DNA of 64,000 nucleotides from Alphaproteobacteria bacterium (GTDB taxonomy: Bacteria > Pseudomonadota > Alphaproteobacteria > Rhizobiales > JAJFHC01). Position 1 is the stretch's first letter. Each line of letters begins with the position of its first letter. The translations under genes were made by a program, and so were the position numbers. The notes under the pieces were generated by a model. The model was not told the origin of the DNA, ran no database searches, and worked only from the letters and a program-made list of their open reading frames with translations. Location: positions 372,001 through 436,000 of the forward strand of contig JAJFHD010000090.1 in NCBI GenBank assembly GCA_021775805.1, in the 5' to 3' direction. Shown in pieces: positions 16,327 to 27,165 of the stretch.

Positions 16327-17025
16327 GTGCGCATTCTCATTGTTCAACACAACATGACTACTCCAGCCGGCCTTATCGGGGAACGGATTTTGGAGCACGG
16401 CGGGACAATGGAAGTGGTGATGCCGCGGCACGGCGGACGACTGCCCGAAAGTCCGCTGGGCTACGACGGTTTGATTTTGCTGGGTGGCGAAATGAGCGCC
16501 ACAGATGACGTGAACTTTCCTCATTACAAACCATTGCTAGAACTGGTCAACGGGTTTAGCCGCGAGGGTAGACTGGTGATGGGAATTTGTTTGGGAGCGC
16601 AATTGATGGCGAGGGCTTACGGTGCTCCGGTTCGGCGTCACGACATTACCGAATTTGGATATATTGAACATCAATTGACCGAAGAAGGTGATCAGGATCA
16701 GGTACTCCTTGGCATCGAAAATCGACCGTGGTTGATGCAGTGGCATGAGGACACTTTCGAACTGCCCGACAATGCGGTTCATTTGATGCATGGACAATGT
16801 TGCCGAAATCAGGCGTTCAGATTTGGAAAAACCGCATATGCGTTTCAGTTCCATCTGGAGGTCACGGAGTGGATTGCCAGACAGTGGTCACACTATCCTG
16901 AAGCAAAACTGGCTTCAGGAGGTAATTGTCCGGTCGAGAAGATTGAGAACGAGTTGGAAAGACATTACTCAGCCGCTCGGTCCGCAGCGTATTCCATAAC
17001 CGATAACTGGCTTGAACTTGCGTAA
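16327..17025 (+). CDS. Class I glutamine amidotransferase, stand-alone
   Basis: The protein has 232 residues from GTG 16327. The amidotransferase triad is intact: Cys88 in GICLGAQLMA, and His176/Glu178 in FQFHLEVTE. GLILLGGEMSA is the usual oxyanion-side loop. It has no synthetase domain, so it resembles the stand-alone GMP-synthase-like amidotransferases found beside purine or glutathione-related genes. It could hydrolyse a gamma-glutamyl bond or supply ammonia to an unknown partner. It sits between rlmE and guaB, but guaA (20452-21999) carries its own amidotransferase domain, so this copy is not needed for GMP synthesis. Confidence 0.8.
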   Translation: MRILIVQHNMTTPAGLIGERILEHGGTMEVVMPRHGGRLPESPLGYDGLILLGGEMSATDDVNFPHYKPLLELVNGFSREGRLVMGICLGAQLMARAYGAPVRRHDITEFGYIEHQLTEEGDQDQVLLGIENRPWLMQWHEDTFELPDNAVHLMHGQCCRNQAFRFGKTAYAFQFHLEVTEWIARQWSHYPEAKLASGGNCPVEKIENELERHYSAARSAAYSITDNWLELA

Positions 17026-17201
17026 TATCCTGCTGTCGCAGGGAGCCTGACCATTGAAGTGCGGAAAGCATGGAATTCAGGGCTTTGCATGGAACACCCC
17101 AAATGGTAAACCCCAGCGTCAACTGGCTGTACCGAGGTCGTCTTCGATTCTTGACCGCCCCCAGAACCTGCTACAGCACGGGCTTGTTATTCGCGCAATG
17201 A

Positions 17202-18680
<1,479 letters not shown>

Positions 18681-18685
18681 AGTCA

Positions 18686-19984
18686 ATGACACCCGCAGCG
18701 CGGATTGCCGCTGTCACTGACGTGTTTTGCATTTTTCAGGCTGAACCAAGACCTCTTGAAGGCATACTGACGCATTGGTTTCGGTCACACCGATTTGCCG
18801 GGTCGAAGGATCGACGCTCCATCCGTGAAATGACGTTTGCCGTTTCACGCATGTATGGTCGAATTTCAAAGTCCATCGGCACAAACAACCCGAGACTGCT
18901 GGTTGCGGCCTACTTAGCGTATGCCTCTCAATACAGCTTGGATGAACTGGACGGGTTGTACGGCTCAACATCCTATGCGCCACCGAAACTGGACGTCGCC
19001 GAGCGCCAGACGCTTGAAGCGTTCTATCTGTCTGGACCGGCAATAGTTGACAGTGTCTGGAACGAAGTTCCTGATTGGATTCATCCCAGGTGCAAGGCTT
19101 CTCTCGGCCCGGACGCCGAATTCGAACTCGCAAAAACTTTAGGGCGGGCCCCTGTCGATTTGCGTATCAATCAGAGCAAGGCTTCGCGAGATGACGTGCT
19201 TTCGCGACTTGAACGCTCCGGGATGGAATGCATTCCTACGCCTTATTCCCCAGTCGGAATCCGGCTCTCACGCCATGCTTCGTTGACGGGTTGTGAACTC
19301 TACGACACTGGCCTGATTGAAATACAGGATGAAGGCTCGCAACTGGCCGCTCTTTTGGTTGGCACCAAGCCCGGCGAATGCGTGGTCGACTATTGCGCGG
19401 GTGCTGGTGGTAAGTCTCTGGCAATGGCCGCACAGATGTCGGGAATGGGTAAGGTCTATGCTTTCGACGTGTCGGCGAAACGTCTTGCACCTCTTGAAAA
19501 ACGTGCAAAGCGGGCGGGGGCCGGCAACATTTTTTCCCTGGTGTTCGGTACGAATGAGGGAGAGGCCGCGGTTTCTGCTCTCAAGGGCAAAGTGGACCGC
19601 GTATTGATAGATGCTCCCTGTTCCGGATCCGGTACCTGGAGACGGGCACCAGACGCCAAATGGTTGTTAACGCAAAAGACGCTTCACGAGTATGAGGACC
19701 GGCAGTTCGAGATAATAAACAAGGCATCGGAGTTGCTAAGGCCCGACGGTACCCTGATCTACGTTACGTGCTCTTTCCTTTTATCCGAGAACGAGGCTCA
19801 GATCGAAAGGGTGCTCAACGAAAACCATCAGCTGGCCACTTCAGAAATCTTGCAATCATGGCGTAAAATAACCGGTAGGGACGTACCTGAGGGTGTGTCC
19901 ACAAAAACTGGAGGGCTTCGCTTGTCTCCGTACCGCACCGAGACTGATGGATTCTACGTTCATCGGCTGGTTCGAAAGCAGTAG
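18686..19984 (+). CDS. RsmB/NOP family rRNA (cytosine-5-)-methyltransferase
   Basis: The protein has 432 residues and begins 5 bp after guaB. It carries a helical N-terminal region and a SAM-dependent m5C RNA methyltransferase domain: ETQDEGSQL-type text (IEIQDEGSQLAALLV), VVDYCAGAGGKSLAMAA (motif I), VYAFDVSAKRL, VLIDAPCSGSGTWRR (motif IV with a catalytic Cys) and LIYVTCSFLLSENE (motif VI with the second Cys). The C-terminal end (GGLRLSPYRTETDGFYV) is family-typical. The likely substrate is 16S rRNA, as for RsmB, but the NusB-like N-terminal domain of E. coli RsmB is only weakly suggested, so no symbol is assigned. Confidence 0.85.
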   Translation: MTPAARIAAVTDVFCIFQAEPRPLEGILTHWFRSHRFAGSKDRRSIREMTFAVSRMYGRISKSIGTNNPRLLVAAYLAYASQYSLDELDGLYGSTSYAPPKLDVAERQTLEAFYLSGPAIVDSVWNEVPDWIHPRCKASLGPDAEFELAKTLGRAPVDLRINQSKASRDDVLSRLERSGMECIPTPYSPVGIRLSRHASLTGCELYDTGLIEIQDEGSQLAALLVGTKPGECVVDYCAGAGGKSLAMAAQMSGMGKVYAFDVSAKRLAPLEKRAKRAGAGNIFSLVFGTNEGEAAVSALKGKVDRVLIDAPCSGSGTWRRAPDAKWLLTQKTLHEYEDRQFEIINKASELLRPDGTLIYVTCSFLLSENEAQIERVLNENHQLATSEILQSWRKITGRDVPEGVSTKTGGLRLSPYRTETDGFYVHRLVRKQ

Positions 19985-20451
19985 GGCGGGACGGCCCGAC
20001 GCGGGACAGTGGGTTTTCACGCAGTCGAAACCGCCACCGAAACAAGTAACACCGCCGAAACGATTATGCTGCTCAGGACGTCGGACATGCTCAGTCTTTT
20101 TTCACGCCAAGTCAGATCCGCTTCAGAATGTTGTTTAAACGTCATCGCCTACTGCTCTTTCCAAAAATTCCGGCGAGACCGGCACTGAGGGGCCGTCCTC
20201 GATTCAGTTATCCCTCCCAATAAACTGCAAAGTGCAAGCGTGCTTCCTGCCGACAATAATGCCAGCGGCCGTGTACTTGCGTCTAAACAAATTGGGGTCC
20301 GACAACACGTATTCAAGGACTGATCGCGTTTTGGTGATAGGCTGCAAACTCGGCTATCCGAGTGTAGATTAACGGTGGGTTTTCTTGCTTGACGGGCTGA
20401 ATGGGCAATGCTCTATCAGCGGTTCGCCGTTAGCAAGGAATCAATGCCGCC
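19985..20451. other. 467-bp region upstream of guaA
   Basis: No gene is supported here; frames present are short and without family signal. The left 150 bp is GC-rich, the right part is more AT-rich and holds a candidate guaA promoter. No recognisable riboswitch or tRNA is seen. Confidence 0.5.
20389..20417 (+). promoter_or_regulatory. Candidate guaA promoter
   Basis: TTGACG at 20389-20394 and TCTATC at 20412-20417 are separated by 17 bp, 35 bp before the guaA start. The -35 box matches consensus in five of six positions; the -10 box is weak. Confidence 0.35.
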
Positions 20452-21999
20452 ATGACCGACACCATCCTGATCGTGGATTTCGGTAGCCAAGTCACACAAC
20501 TTATCGCGAGACGCATACGCGAATCCGGCGTTTATTGTGAGATTGTTCCTTTCAACAAGGTGGATGAGTTTCTCAGCAAGGTTCGTCCCAAAGGCATCAT
20601 TCTGTCCGGAGGACCAGCCAGCGTAACCTCAGATACTTCACCAAGCGTGCCCGACGGTGTGTTCCAACTGAATGTACCTGTCCTTGGTATTTGCTACGGC
20701 CAGCAGTCAATTTGCAAGCAACTCGGCGGCGACGTTCAGGCGTCCAGCAGTCGGGAATTTGGAAGAGCCACAGTGACGATTGTGGATGACTGCCCTTTGT
20801 TCGATGAGGTGTGGAAATCTGGCGACAAGGACCAGGTTTGGATGAGCCACGGAGACACCGTGAGTCGGTTGCCAGAAGGATTTCTGCCTGTTGCCGTCAG
20901 CAACGGAGCGCCATATGCCGCGATCGCAAACGCGGACAAGAACATTTATGGCGTACAGTTCCATCCCGAAGTTGTTCATACGCCTCGTGGCTCAGACCTT
21001 CTGCGCAACTTCACGCACAAGATTGCCGGATGCAATGGCGGTTGGACCATGGCAGCTTTCCGCTCGCAGGCGATAGAACGCATTCGTTCCCAGGTCGGAT
21101 CCGGTAAGGTGATCTGTGGATTGTCCGGAGGGGTCGACTCGTCCGTTGTTGCAGTATTGTTGCACGAAGCGATTGGTCCTCAATTGCAGTGTGTTTTTGT
21201 TGACACAGGTCTCATGAGGCAGGGAGAACCTGAAGAAGTCGTATCGCTGTTTAGAGATCACTACAACATTCCTCTGGCACATATCGACGCAGAGGCACTT
21301 TTCCTACAAGGACTCTCAGGTGTCTCGGATCCTGAAAAAAAACGCAAGATTATCGGTTCCCTGTTCATTGACGTGTTCGAAGAAGAGGCAAAGAAGGCTG
21401 GCGGTGCGGACTACTTGGCCCAGGGAACCCTTTATCCCGACGTCATAGAAAGCGTCTCGTTTACAGGCGGGCCAAGCGTGACGATCAAGTCACATCACAA
21501 TGTCGGCGGTTTGCCGGATCGAATGCAGATGGAGTTGGTTGAACCTTTGCGTGAACTCTTTAAGGACGAGGTGAGGGTTCTGGGGCGCGAATTGGGACTG
21601 CCCGCAGCATTTGTCGGGCGTCATCCGTTTCCTGGACCCGGGCTTGCCATCCGAATGCCCGGTGAAATAACGATCGAGAAACGTGACATTCTTCGAAAAG
21701 CGGATAGCGTATATCTTGAAGAGATAAGAGCGGCAGGTCTTTACGACGAAATCTGGCAGGCATTTGCGGTGCTTTTGCCAGTAAAATCGGTGGGCGTCAT
21801 GGGCGACGAGCGAACATTTGAGTATGTTTGTGCGCTTCGTGCTGTTACATCGACAGATGGCATGACCGCTGACTACTATCCGTTCGAACACGACTTTCTT
21901 GCAAAGACGTCGACTCGGATCATAAATGAGGTACGAGGTGTGAATAGGGTAACCTATGACATTACCTCAAAACCACCCGGGACAATCGAGTGGGAATAG
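20452..21999 (+). CDS. guaA: GMP synthase (glutamine-hydrolysing)
   Basis: The protein has 515 residues. The N-terminal amidotransferase domain has Cys81 in LGICYGQQ and His171/Glu173 in FHPEVVHT. The ATP pyrophosphatase domain has the P-loop SGGVDSSV at 225-232. The C-terminal dimerisation domain ends [13 protein letters not shown], the universal GuaA end. It aminates XMP to GMP. Together with guaB nearby it completes the guanine branch in this window; purF, the first step of purine synthesis, lies at 28789-30270. The length is normal. Confidence 0.97.
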   Translation: MTDTILIVDFGSQVTQLIARRIRESGVYCEIVPFNKVDEFLSKVRPKGIILSGGPASVTSDTSPSVPDGVFQLNVPVLGICYGQQSICKQLGGDVQASSSREFGRATVTIVDDCPLFDEVWKSGDKDQVWMSHGDTVSRLPEGFLPVAVSNGAPYAAIANADKNIYGVQFHPEVVHTPRGSDLLRNFTHKIAGCNGGWTMAAFRSQAIERIRSQVGSGKVICGLSGGVDSSVVAVLLHEAIGPQLQCVFVDTGLMRQGEPEEVVSLFRDHYNIPLAHIDAEALFLQGLSGVSDPEKKRKIIGSLFIDVFEEEAKKAGGADYLAQGTLYPDVIESVSFTGGPSVTIKSHHNVGGLPDRMQMELVEPLRELFKDEVRVLGRELGLPAAFVGRHPFPGPGLAIRMPGEITIEKRDILRKADSVYLEEIRAAGLYDEIWQAFAVLLPVKSVGVMGDERTFEYVCALRAVTSTDGMTADYYPFEHDFLAKTSTRIINEVRGVNRVTYDITSKPPGTIEWE

Positions 22000-22368
22000 C
22001 AACAGCATTCTAGTGAAGCCTTTGCGGATTGTAAGAGCCCCCAAAACGTCCGCACAAACCGGATTAATTCTAATTCGCAGGAGGCTCAGGGAAGGCTTGC
22101 GTTTTGTGTCATGAGAGTGGATAACCCCTTTTGTGGATAAGCATTGCCTCTGATGGCGCCGTCGTCCAAAGTTTGGTTGGCGATCCTGCGAACCAGATTT
22201 TGTTTTTTCTTGGCGATTGTGTCGCCGCAAGGATATGCCTTTGTTAGGTGTTTTGTTGTTGCGCGTAGCAACGGAGTCAAACGCTGGGATTGATTGAATG
22301 TGCGCATTTGGAGCGCAATTTTTTGCCGCATTTGTGGTGTTTGTGCCAGAATGCTTGGAGCGTAAACT
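22000..22368. other. 369-bp guaA/TPR-gene intergenic region with DnaA-box-like sites
   Basis: No gene is supported. At 22132-22140 there is TGTGGATAA, an exact complement of the DnaA box TTATCCACA, and at 22116-22124 AGTGGATAA differs from it by one base. The right part has T-rich runs (around 22198-22208 and 22318-22325). A TTGCgcgtaGCAA-type short hairpin lies near 22260. The meaning of the paired DnaA-like sites is unclear. Confidence 0.4.
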
Positions 22369-23064
22369 GTGACCGACATATTTCGTGAAGTTGACGAGGA
22401 CATTCGTCAAGATCGATTGAAATCGCTTTGGGACAAATTTGGTATTTATGTCCTGGGAATTTGCATTGGTATCGTGTTGGCGGTTGGCGGTTTGAAGTGG
22501 TGGCAATACTATCAAAAGACCGTTGCTGAAGAGGCCGGGACCCAATACCTGGAAGCGATCGATCTGACGCAGGATGGTAAAGTTGCCGAAGCGAGTCAGA
22601 TGTTCGCACGTATCGCCGAAGGGGCCCCTAACGGATACGCAATCCTCGCGCGATTCCAGAATGCGGCGAGTCTCGCGTCCAGTGGCGACAAACAGACGGC
22701 AGTCAGCGAATACGTTCGATTGTCAAATGACGGTTCTTTGAGTCCTCTTCTGAGGGGTCTCGCAAATGTGAGAGCGGCAATCCTTCTCATTGACACCGGT
22801 ACGCGCAAGGATGTCGAAGCGAGGGTAGCCAAACTTAACACGCGCGACAGTCCTTGGAGGAATTCGGCGAGGGAGCTGCTTGGATTGGCGGCCTACAAAG
22901 ATGGTGACGCCACGGCGGCGGACGCGCTTTATAACGAGATTGCTGGCGATCCGGCAGCATCCGCAAGTATCCGCCAACGTGCGCAGATCATGTTGTCACT
23001 TCTCGCGCCGGAACGCAAACCGGCGAGTGAGAGTGGTGCCTCTGGAAGCACTCAGTCCGAATAG
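22369..23064 (+). CDS. Membrane-anchored TPR protein, YfgM-like
   Basis: The protein has 231 residues from GTG 22369. It begins MTDIFREVDEDIRQDRLKSL, a short cytoplasmic segment found in this family, then a single transmembrane helix (YVLGICIGIVLAVGGLKWW, about residues 27-45) and a periplasmic region of TPR-like helices (GKVAEASQMFARIAEGAP, DKQTAVSEYVRLSND). YfgM in E. coli is a SecYEG-associated periplasmic protein that works with PpiD. It directly precedes bamB and der, the same order as in gamma- and alphaproteobacteria, which supports the assignment. Confidence 0.8.
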   Translation: MTDIFREVDEDIRQDRLKSLWDKFGIYVLGICIGIVLAVGGLKWWQYYQKTVAEEAGTQYLEAIDLTQDGKVAEASQMFARIAEGAPNGYAILARFQNAASLASSGDKQTAVSEYVRLSNDGSLSPLLRGLANVRAAILLIDTGTRKDVEARVAKLNTRDSPWRNSARELLGLAAYKDGDATAADALYNEIAGDPAASASIRQRAQIMLSLLAPERKPASESGASGSTQSE

Positions 23065-23074
23065 GAGTAGGAAG

Positions 23075-24409
23075 ATGAACTTGCGGTCAGGAACGCACAC
23101 CATGTCTGGCGCAGTACGGATTCTTCTTGCCGTTGGTCTTGCTCTGATTGTAGCAGGATGCTCCTCGTTCGATGGAATTTTCGGTGGTGACGAAGATTCT
23201 GCAATAACCGGCGACAGACAGACGGTTATAAAGTCGAAAGGCGCAATTTCGATTGATCTTGAGAGCACAAAATCGCCGGTGGTCATCCCGGCCGCATATT
23301 CTAACCCCGATTGGGCGCAACCAGGCGGCAGCCCCAGCAATGCGCCACAACATGTGGCTTTGGGTGGGCAACTGAAACGCGTGTGGACGGCAAGTGCCGG
23401 AAATGGATCCAGCAGTCAGGGGCGCTTGACAGCTTCACCAATCGTGGTGGGAAGCCGGGTGTTCACTCTCGATACTGAGGCGACGGTGTATTCATTCAAC
23501 GCCGCTAGTGGCAAGAGGGTGTGGCGGACCGAATTGACACCGGAAAACGAAGAGTCCGAAGAGGGCTATGGCGGTGGCATTGCCTCGGAAAACGGCAAGA
23601 TTTTTGTAGCGATTGGATTTGGGTCAGTTTCGGCTCTCAATCCCGCCGACGGCAAAGTCCTCTGGAGTAAGCCGCTTGGGGTCCCTATTCGTGCAGCCCC
23701 GACAGCAGCTGGCGGACGGGTTTACATTTCCACCGTAAACAACGAAGTCTATGCACTTTCTCAGAGTGACGGCGAAGTCGTTTGGAAATACGAAGGTGTC
23801 GCCGAAACAGCCGGATTGCTGGCTAGTACAAGCCCGGCAGTCGCACAGGGAAGGGTCGTCGTACCCTATACGTCGGGGGAAATTGTCGCTTTCGATACGA
23901 CTGAAGGCTTTCCGATTTGGAGTGATACTCTCACCCGTGCAGGTGCATTGAGTTCGCTGGCCAACATCAATGACATTGCAGGCAGGCCGGTTATTGACAA
24001 GGGAACGGTGTTTGCAATCAGCCACTCCGGGCGGATGATAGCCGTCTCTCTAAAGTCTGGCGACAGGCTTTGGGAGCAAAACATCTCCGGTACGCAAACA
24101 CCTTGGGCGGCTGGAAATTATGTATTCGTCATTACGCAGCGTGGTGTTCTGATGGCGCTTTCCAGGAACAACGGCGGCGTTCGCTGGGTTCTGGAACTAG
24201 GCGGCAATGTCGAATGGAGTGGACCTGTGCTCGCAGGTGGACGGCTCCTGATGGTCTCTTCGAACGGTCTGTTGGTCAGTGCATCTCCTGAATCCGGTCA
24301 AGTCATAGAGAAACGCAAGTTGGACGAGAAGGTCATGATTCCGCCAATAGTGGCTGCCAACACGGTGTATTTCTTGACCGATGACGCGGACCTCATTGCG
24401 ATGCGTTGA
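23075..24409 (+). CDS. bamB: Outer membrane assembly factor BamB, lipoprotein
   Basis: The protein has 444 residues from ATG 23075, after TAGGAG at 23062-23067; an ATG at 23102 (MSGAVR) is an alternative. A lipoprotein signal ends in the lipobox LIVAGC. The rest is a PQQ-type beta-propeller with repeated units such as VYSFNAASGKRVWRTEL, VSALNPADGKVLWSKPL and VYALSQSDGEVVWKYEG. BamB is the scaffold lipoprotein of the BAM complex that inserts beta-barrel proteins, including LptD (encoded at 59071-61380). Position between the YfgM-like gene and der is the classic order. Confidence 0.92.
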   Translation: MNLRSGTHTMSGAVRILLAVGLALIVAGCSSFDGIFGGDEDSAITGDRQTVIKSKGAISIDLESTKSPVVIPAAYSNPDWAQPGGSPSNAPQHVALGGQLKRVWTASAGNGSSSQGRLTASPIVVGSRVFTLDTEATVYSFNAASGKRVWRTELTPENEESEEGYGGGIASENGKIFVAIGFGSVSALNPADGKVLWSKPLGVPIRAAPTAAGGRVYISTVNNEVYALSQSDGEVVWKYEGVAETAGLLASTSPAVAQGRVVVPYTSGEIVAFDTTEGFPIWSDTLTRAGALSSLANINDIAGRPVIDKGTVFAISHSGRMIAVSLKSGDRLWEQNISGTQTPWAAGNYVFVITQRGVLMALSRNNGGVRWVLELGGNVEWSGPVLAGGRLLMVSSNGLLVSASPESGQVIEKRKLDEKVMIPPIVAANTVYFLTDDADLIAMR

Positions 24410-24456
24410 TCTTTTCGATCTGATCGGACCGCCCGATTGGTTCGGTGGAAAATTCA

Positions 24457-25845
24457 ATGAATATTTCTGTAGCGATCGTCGGCCGACCAAATGTCGGAAA
24501 GTCGACACTCTTCAACCGGCTTGCCGGTCGCCGTCTTGCTTTGGTTGATGACCAGCCAGGAGTGACTAGGGATCGCCGGGAAGCCGACGCTTCACTTGGA
24601 GATCTGCGGTTTCGTATTATAGATACCGCTGGTCTCGACGACGTCGACCAAGAGTCGTTGGAAGGACGGATGCGGGCTCAGACAGAACAGGCAATTCGTG
24701 CCGCGGATGTCTGTCTTTTCGTCATGGACGCCCGTTCTGGTGTTACGCCTCTGGACAACTATTTTGCGGAGATTGTCCGAAAAACCGGTACGCCAACAAT
24801 TCTGCTTGCGAACAAGTGCGAAGGCGGAGCCGGTAAATCAGGACTTTATGATGCGTTCTCACTCGGGCTCGGCGACCCGATTCCATTGTCTGCGGAACAT
24901 GGTGAGGGGACATCAGATCTCCATGCCGCGTTGAAGGTTATTATCCCTAATGAACATGATGAGGGACGAGACAGGGGAAAAAGGAGACGATCGCACAACG
25001 AGGACGGCGAGGATGGATCGGTCAGTCTGGATGGTCAACCGGTACGCGTCGCTATAATCGGGCGGCCAAATGCCGGAAAATCATCACTGGTCAATACATT
25101 AATAGGAGAAGACCGTCTGCTAACAGGACCTGAAGCAGGCATTACCAGAGATTCAATCGCGATTGACTGGCAATGGAACAATCGTCGGATCAAGCTGTTT
25201 GACACGGCGGGCTTGCGAAAAAAGGCTAGGGTCGTCGAAAAACTCGAGAGGCTTTCCGTGAACGATGCTCTGAGAGCGGTGAGGTTCGCCGAACTCGTAA
25301 TACTGGTCATCGATGCCACTCAACCATTCGAAAAACAGGATCTTCAGATTGCTGATCTCGTATCTCAGGAAGGCCGCGCACTGGTGATAGCGGTCAATAA
25401 ATGGGACCTCGTGGAAGACCGGGGTCAGGCCATGAAAGACTTGAAGGAACAATGCAGTCGTCTTCTCCCCCAAATGGCAGGCGTATCATTGGTCCCGATC
25501 AGTGCATTGTCGGGATTTGGGTTGGACAATCTGATGACCGCCGCATTCAAGACATACACTATATGGAACCATCGTGTATCGACGGCGGCCTTGAACGACT
25601 GGTTGCATGAGGCGACCCAGCGACACAACCCTCCCGCATCAAAAGGGCGACGGTTGCGGTTGCGTTACATGACACAGGCAAAGACACGTCCGCCGACGTT
25701 TGTCGTGTTCTGTTCCCGTGCCTCAGAATTGCCTGACGCCTACGTGAGATATTTGATCAACAGCCTGAGAGATAGCTTTGATCTGCCCGGCGTTCCCATT
25801 CGCTTGTTTGTGCGCAAGGGTAAAAACCCTTACGTTGATAAATGA
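24457..25845 (+). CDS. der: Ribosome assembly GTPase Der (EngA)
   Basis: The protein has 462 residues from ATG 24457; a GTG at 24445 in frame is less likely because the family starts right before the G1 motif. Two tandem GTPase domains are present: [14 protein letters not shown] near residue 8 with DTAGLDD, and the second at [14 protein letters not shown] with [10 protein letters not shown] lysine-rich acidic linker separates them, and a C-terminal KH-like domain ends [11 protein letters not shown]. Der acts in 50S subunit biogenesis. The domain set is complete. Confidence 0.96.
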   Translation: MNISVAIVGRPNVGKSTLFNRLAGRRLALVDDQPGVTRDRREADASLGDLRFRIIDTAGLDDVDQESLEGRMRAQTEQAIRAADVCLFVMDARSGVTPLDNYFAEIVRKTGTPTILLANKCEGGAGKSGLYDAFSLGLGDPIPLSAEHGEGTSDLHAALKVIIPNEHDEGRDRGKRRRSHNEDGEDGSVSLDGQPVRVAIIGRPNAGKSSLVNTLIGEDRLLTGPEAGITRDSIAIDWQWNNRRIKLFDTAGLRKKARVVEKLERLSVNDALRAVRFAELVILVIDATQPFEKQDLQIADLVSQEGRALVIAVNKWDLVEDRGQAMKDLKEQCSRLLPQMAGVSLVPISALSGFGLDNLMTAAFKTYTIWNHRVSTAALNDWLHEATQRHNPPASKGRRLRLRYMTQAKTRPPTFVVFCSRASELPDAYVRYLINSLRDSFDLPGVPIRLFVRKGKNPYVDK

Positions 25846-25960
25846 GTGCCGTTTGCTTTGCGATCACAATCTTGCCATAACACTCTTGTAAGAATCGGAC
25901 GCTATGTTTGACGTTCAGGCAAGCAATGTAGTTAGGTACTAGGGATTGAGGGGTATTTTC

Positions 25961-26194
25961 ATGCGTAAATTTGCAACTGCAACCGTTTTGGTTGCCTGTC
26001 TCGGCATGACAGCATGTTCCGGTCTTTCAACGACCGAACAAAGAGTTCTGAGCGGTGGCGCCATTGGGGCAGGAGTTGGTGCTGTGGGAACCGCTGTAAC
26101 CGGCGGCTGCGTGGCGTGCGGTGTCGCAATCGGTGGTGTTGTCGGCGCAGGCGTGGGCTACATTTACGATCAGTCACGAAAAAGCGAATACTGA
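25961..26194 (+). CDS. Small glycine-zipper lipoprotein
   Basis: The product has 77 residues. GAGGGG at 25948-25953 precedes ATG 25961. The N-terminus is a lipoprotein signal (MRKFATATVLVACLGMTAC, lipobox MTAC). The body is a glycine zipper (GGAIGAGVGAVGTAVTGG and VAIGGVVGAGVGY) ending in a polar tail. Such small lipoproteins are common in Hyphomicrobiales and are thought to sit in the outer membrane, sometimes as YMGG or SmpA/OmlA-like proteins, but this one has no defined function. A TTGACG at 25910-25915 upstream may be part of its promoter. Confidence 0.7.
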   Translation: MRKFATATVLVACLGMTACSGLSTTEQRVLSGGAIGAGVGAVGTAVTGGCVACGVAIGGVVGAGVGYIYDQSRKSEY

Positions 26195-26217
26195 TCGACC
26201 GCTGTTTCTGTCTTGGG

Positions 26218-26982
26218 TCAAAATGCTGCCGAAACACGTCCCAGGCCCTGAATTTCTGACGTCACTTTGTCCCCTGGAAGAACAGAGAATATATCTGTCG
26301 TCAATCCGGTTGTGACAATGTCGCCCTTTTTCAGTGTTCTACCTTGACGGCTGAACTCATTGACCAACCATTGTAACGCCTTGTGAGCTCCGCCAAGCGC
26401 GTTGTCGCCGCGACCATTGTAACTGCGTGCACAATTTACCTGTGCAACGGTTTCGCAGCCGACAAAATCAAAATCCGAAATGTTTGGACATTCGTCACCT
26501 AAGACGATTGCGTCATTAACACCCCCGTCGGCAATGTTCCACCACAGACCATCAGATAGCGTTCCCGGCGCTCTTCTGTCGACAACTTCTAACGCCGGGA
26601 TTAGAGTGCCGACCGCGCCGAGCACTTCATCAAGTGAGTAGGTATCTGTTCTTGGTTTCAAAGTGGTCTTCAATCTAGCCGCGACTTCCGTCTCGACGAT
26701 GCGAAGGGATTGCTGGGAAGTTGGGATGTAGTCGCCAGATTGAAAGGACCGTTCACGAAGGAGTGGACCAAAGAACGGTTCGATGGCTCCAAGTGCCTTC
26801 CGGGCGACTTCGCTCGTGCACCCAATCTTCCAGCCGATAACCTGAACACCCATTTCTACGGTGGCCTGTTCTTGAATTGATATAGCCTCTGCCAAAGACT
26901 CGGGTTCATTGCCTGGGTACTCGGCAAGCTTGCGTAAGTTGGCTCGGGCTTCAGAAAGGTGTCTGGCGCGAAAGTCGTGCAT
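26218..26982 (-). CDS. 2-keto-4-pentenoate hydratase/FAH family enzyme
   Basis: The protein has 254 residues. AAGGAG 7 nt upstream of ATG 26982 on the minus strand fixes this start over an upstream one at 27030. The sequence fits the MhpD/HpcG hydratase group: VIGWKIGCTSE near the N-terminus, FFGPLLRER, an IVETEVAARL stretch with the acidic residues that bind a divalent metal, LIPALEVVDRR, and DIVTTGLTTD near the end. Enzymes of this family hydrate 2-hydroxypenta-2,4-dienoate or decarboxylate related oxo acids in aromatic catabolism. No other catabolic gene is adjacent, so the substrate is open. Confidence 0.75.
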   Translation of the reverse strand: MHDFRARHLSEARANLRKLAEYPGNEPESLAEAISIQEQATVEMGVQVIGWKIGCTSEVARKALGAIEPFFGPLLRERSFQSGDYIPTSQQSLRIVETEVAARLKTTLKPRTDTYSLDEVLGAVGTLIPALEVVDRRAPGTLSDGLWWNIADGGVNDAIVLGDECPNISDFDFVGCETVAQVNCARSYNGRGDNALGGAHKALQWLVNEFSRQGRTLKKGDIVTTGLTTDIFSVLPGDKVTSEIQGLGRVSAAF

Positions 26983-27165
26983 AGTGCTCTCCTTGCAGGT
27001 CGCTAGACTATCGCATTCATCACGCGGCATTAAGGAAAACCGCTGTCACTCCGAGGCATCCAGCCCGAGAAAACAGTAACAATCGATCATGTCTTTGTGA
27101 GTGGCTTCAAATAAACCTGTCGGCCTTGTTGCGTGCGAGCGGATAGCATGGCATTCGATTTTACC

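Noticed and set aside
19985..20451. Purine riboswitch upstream of guaA
   Set aside because: No conserved purine-riboswitch core could be recognised; the long leader-like region has no clear three-way junction.
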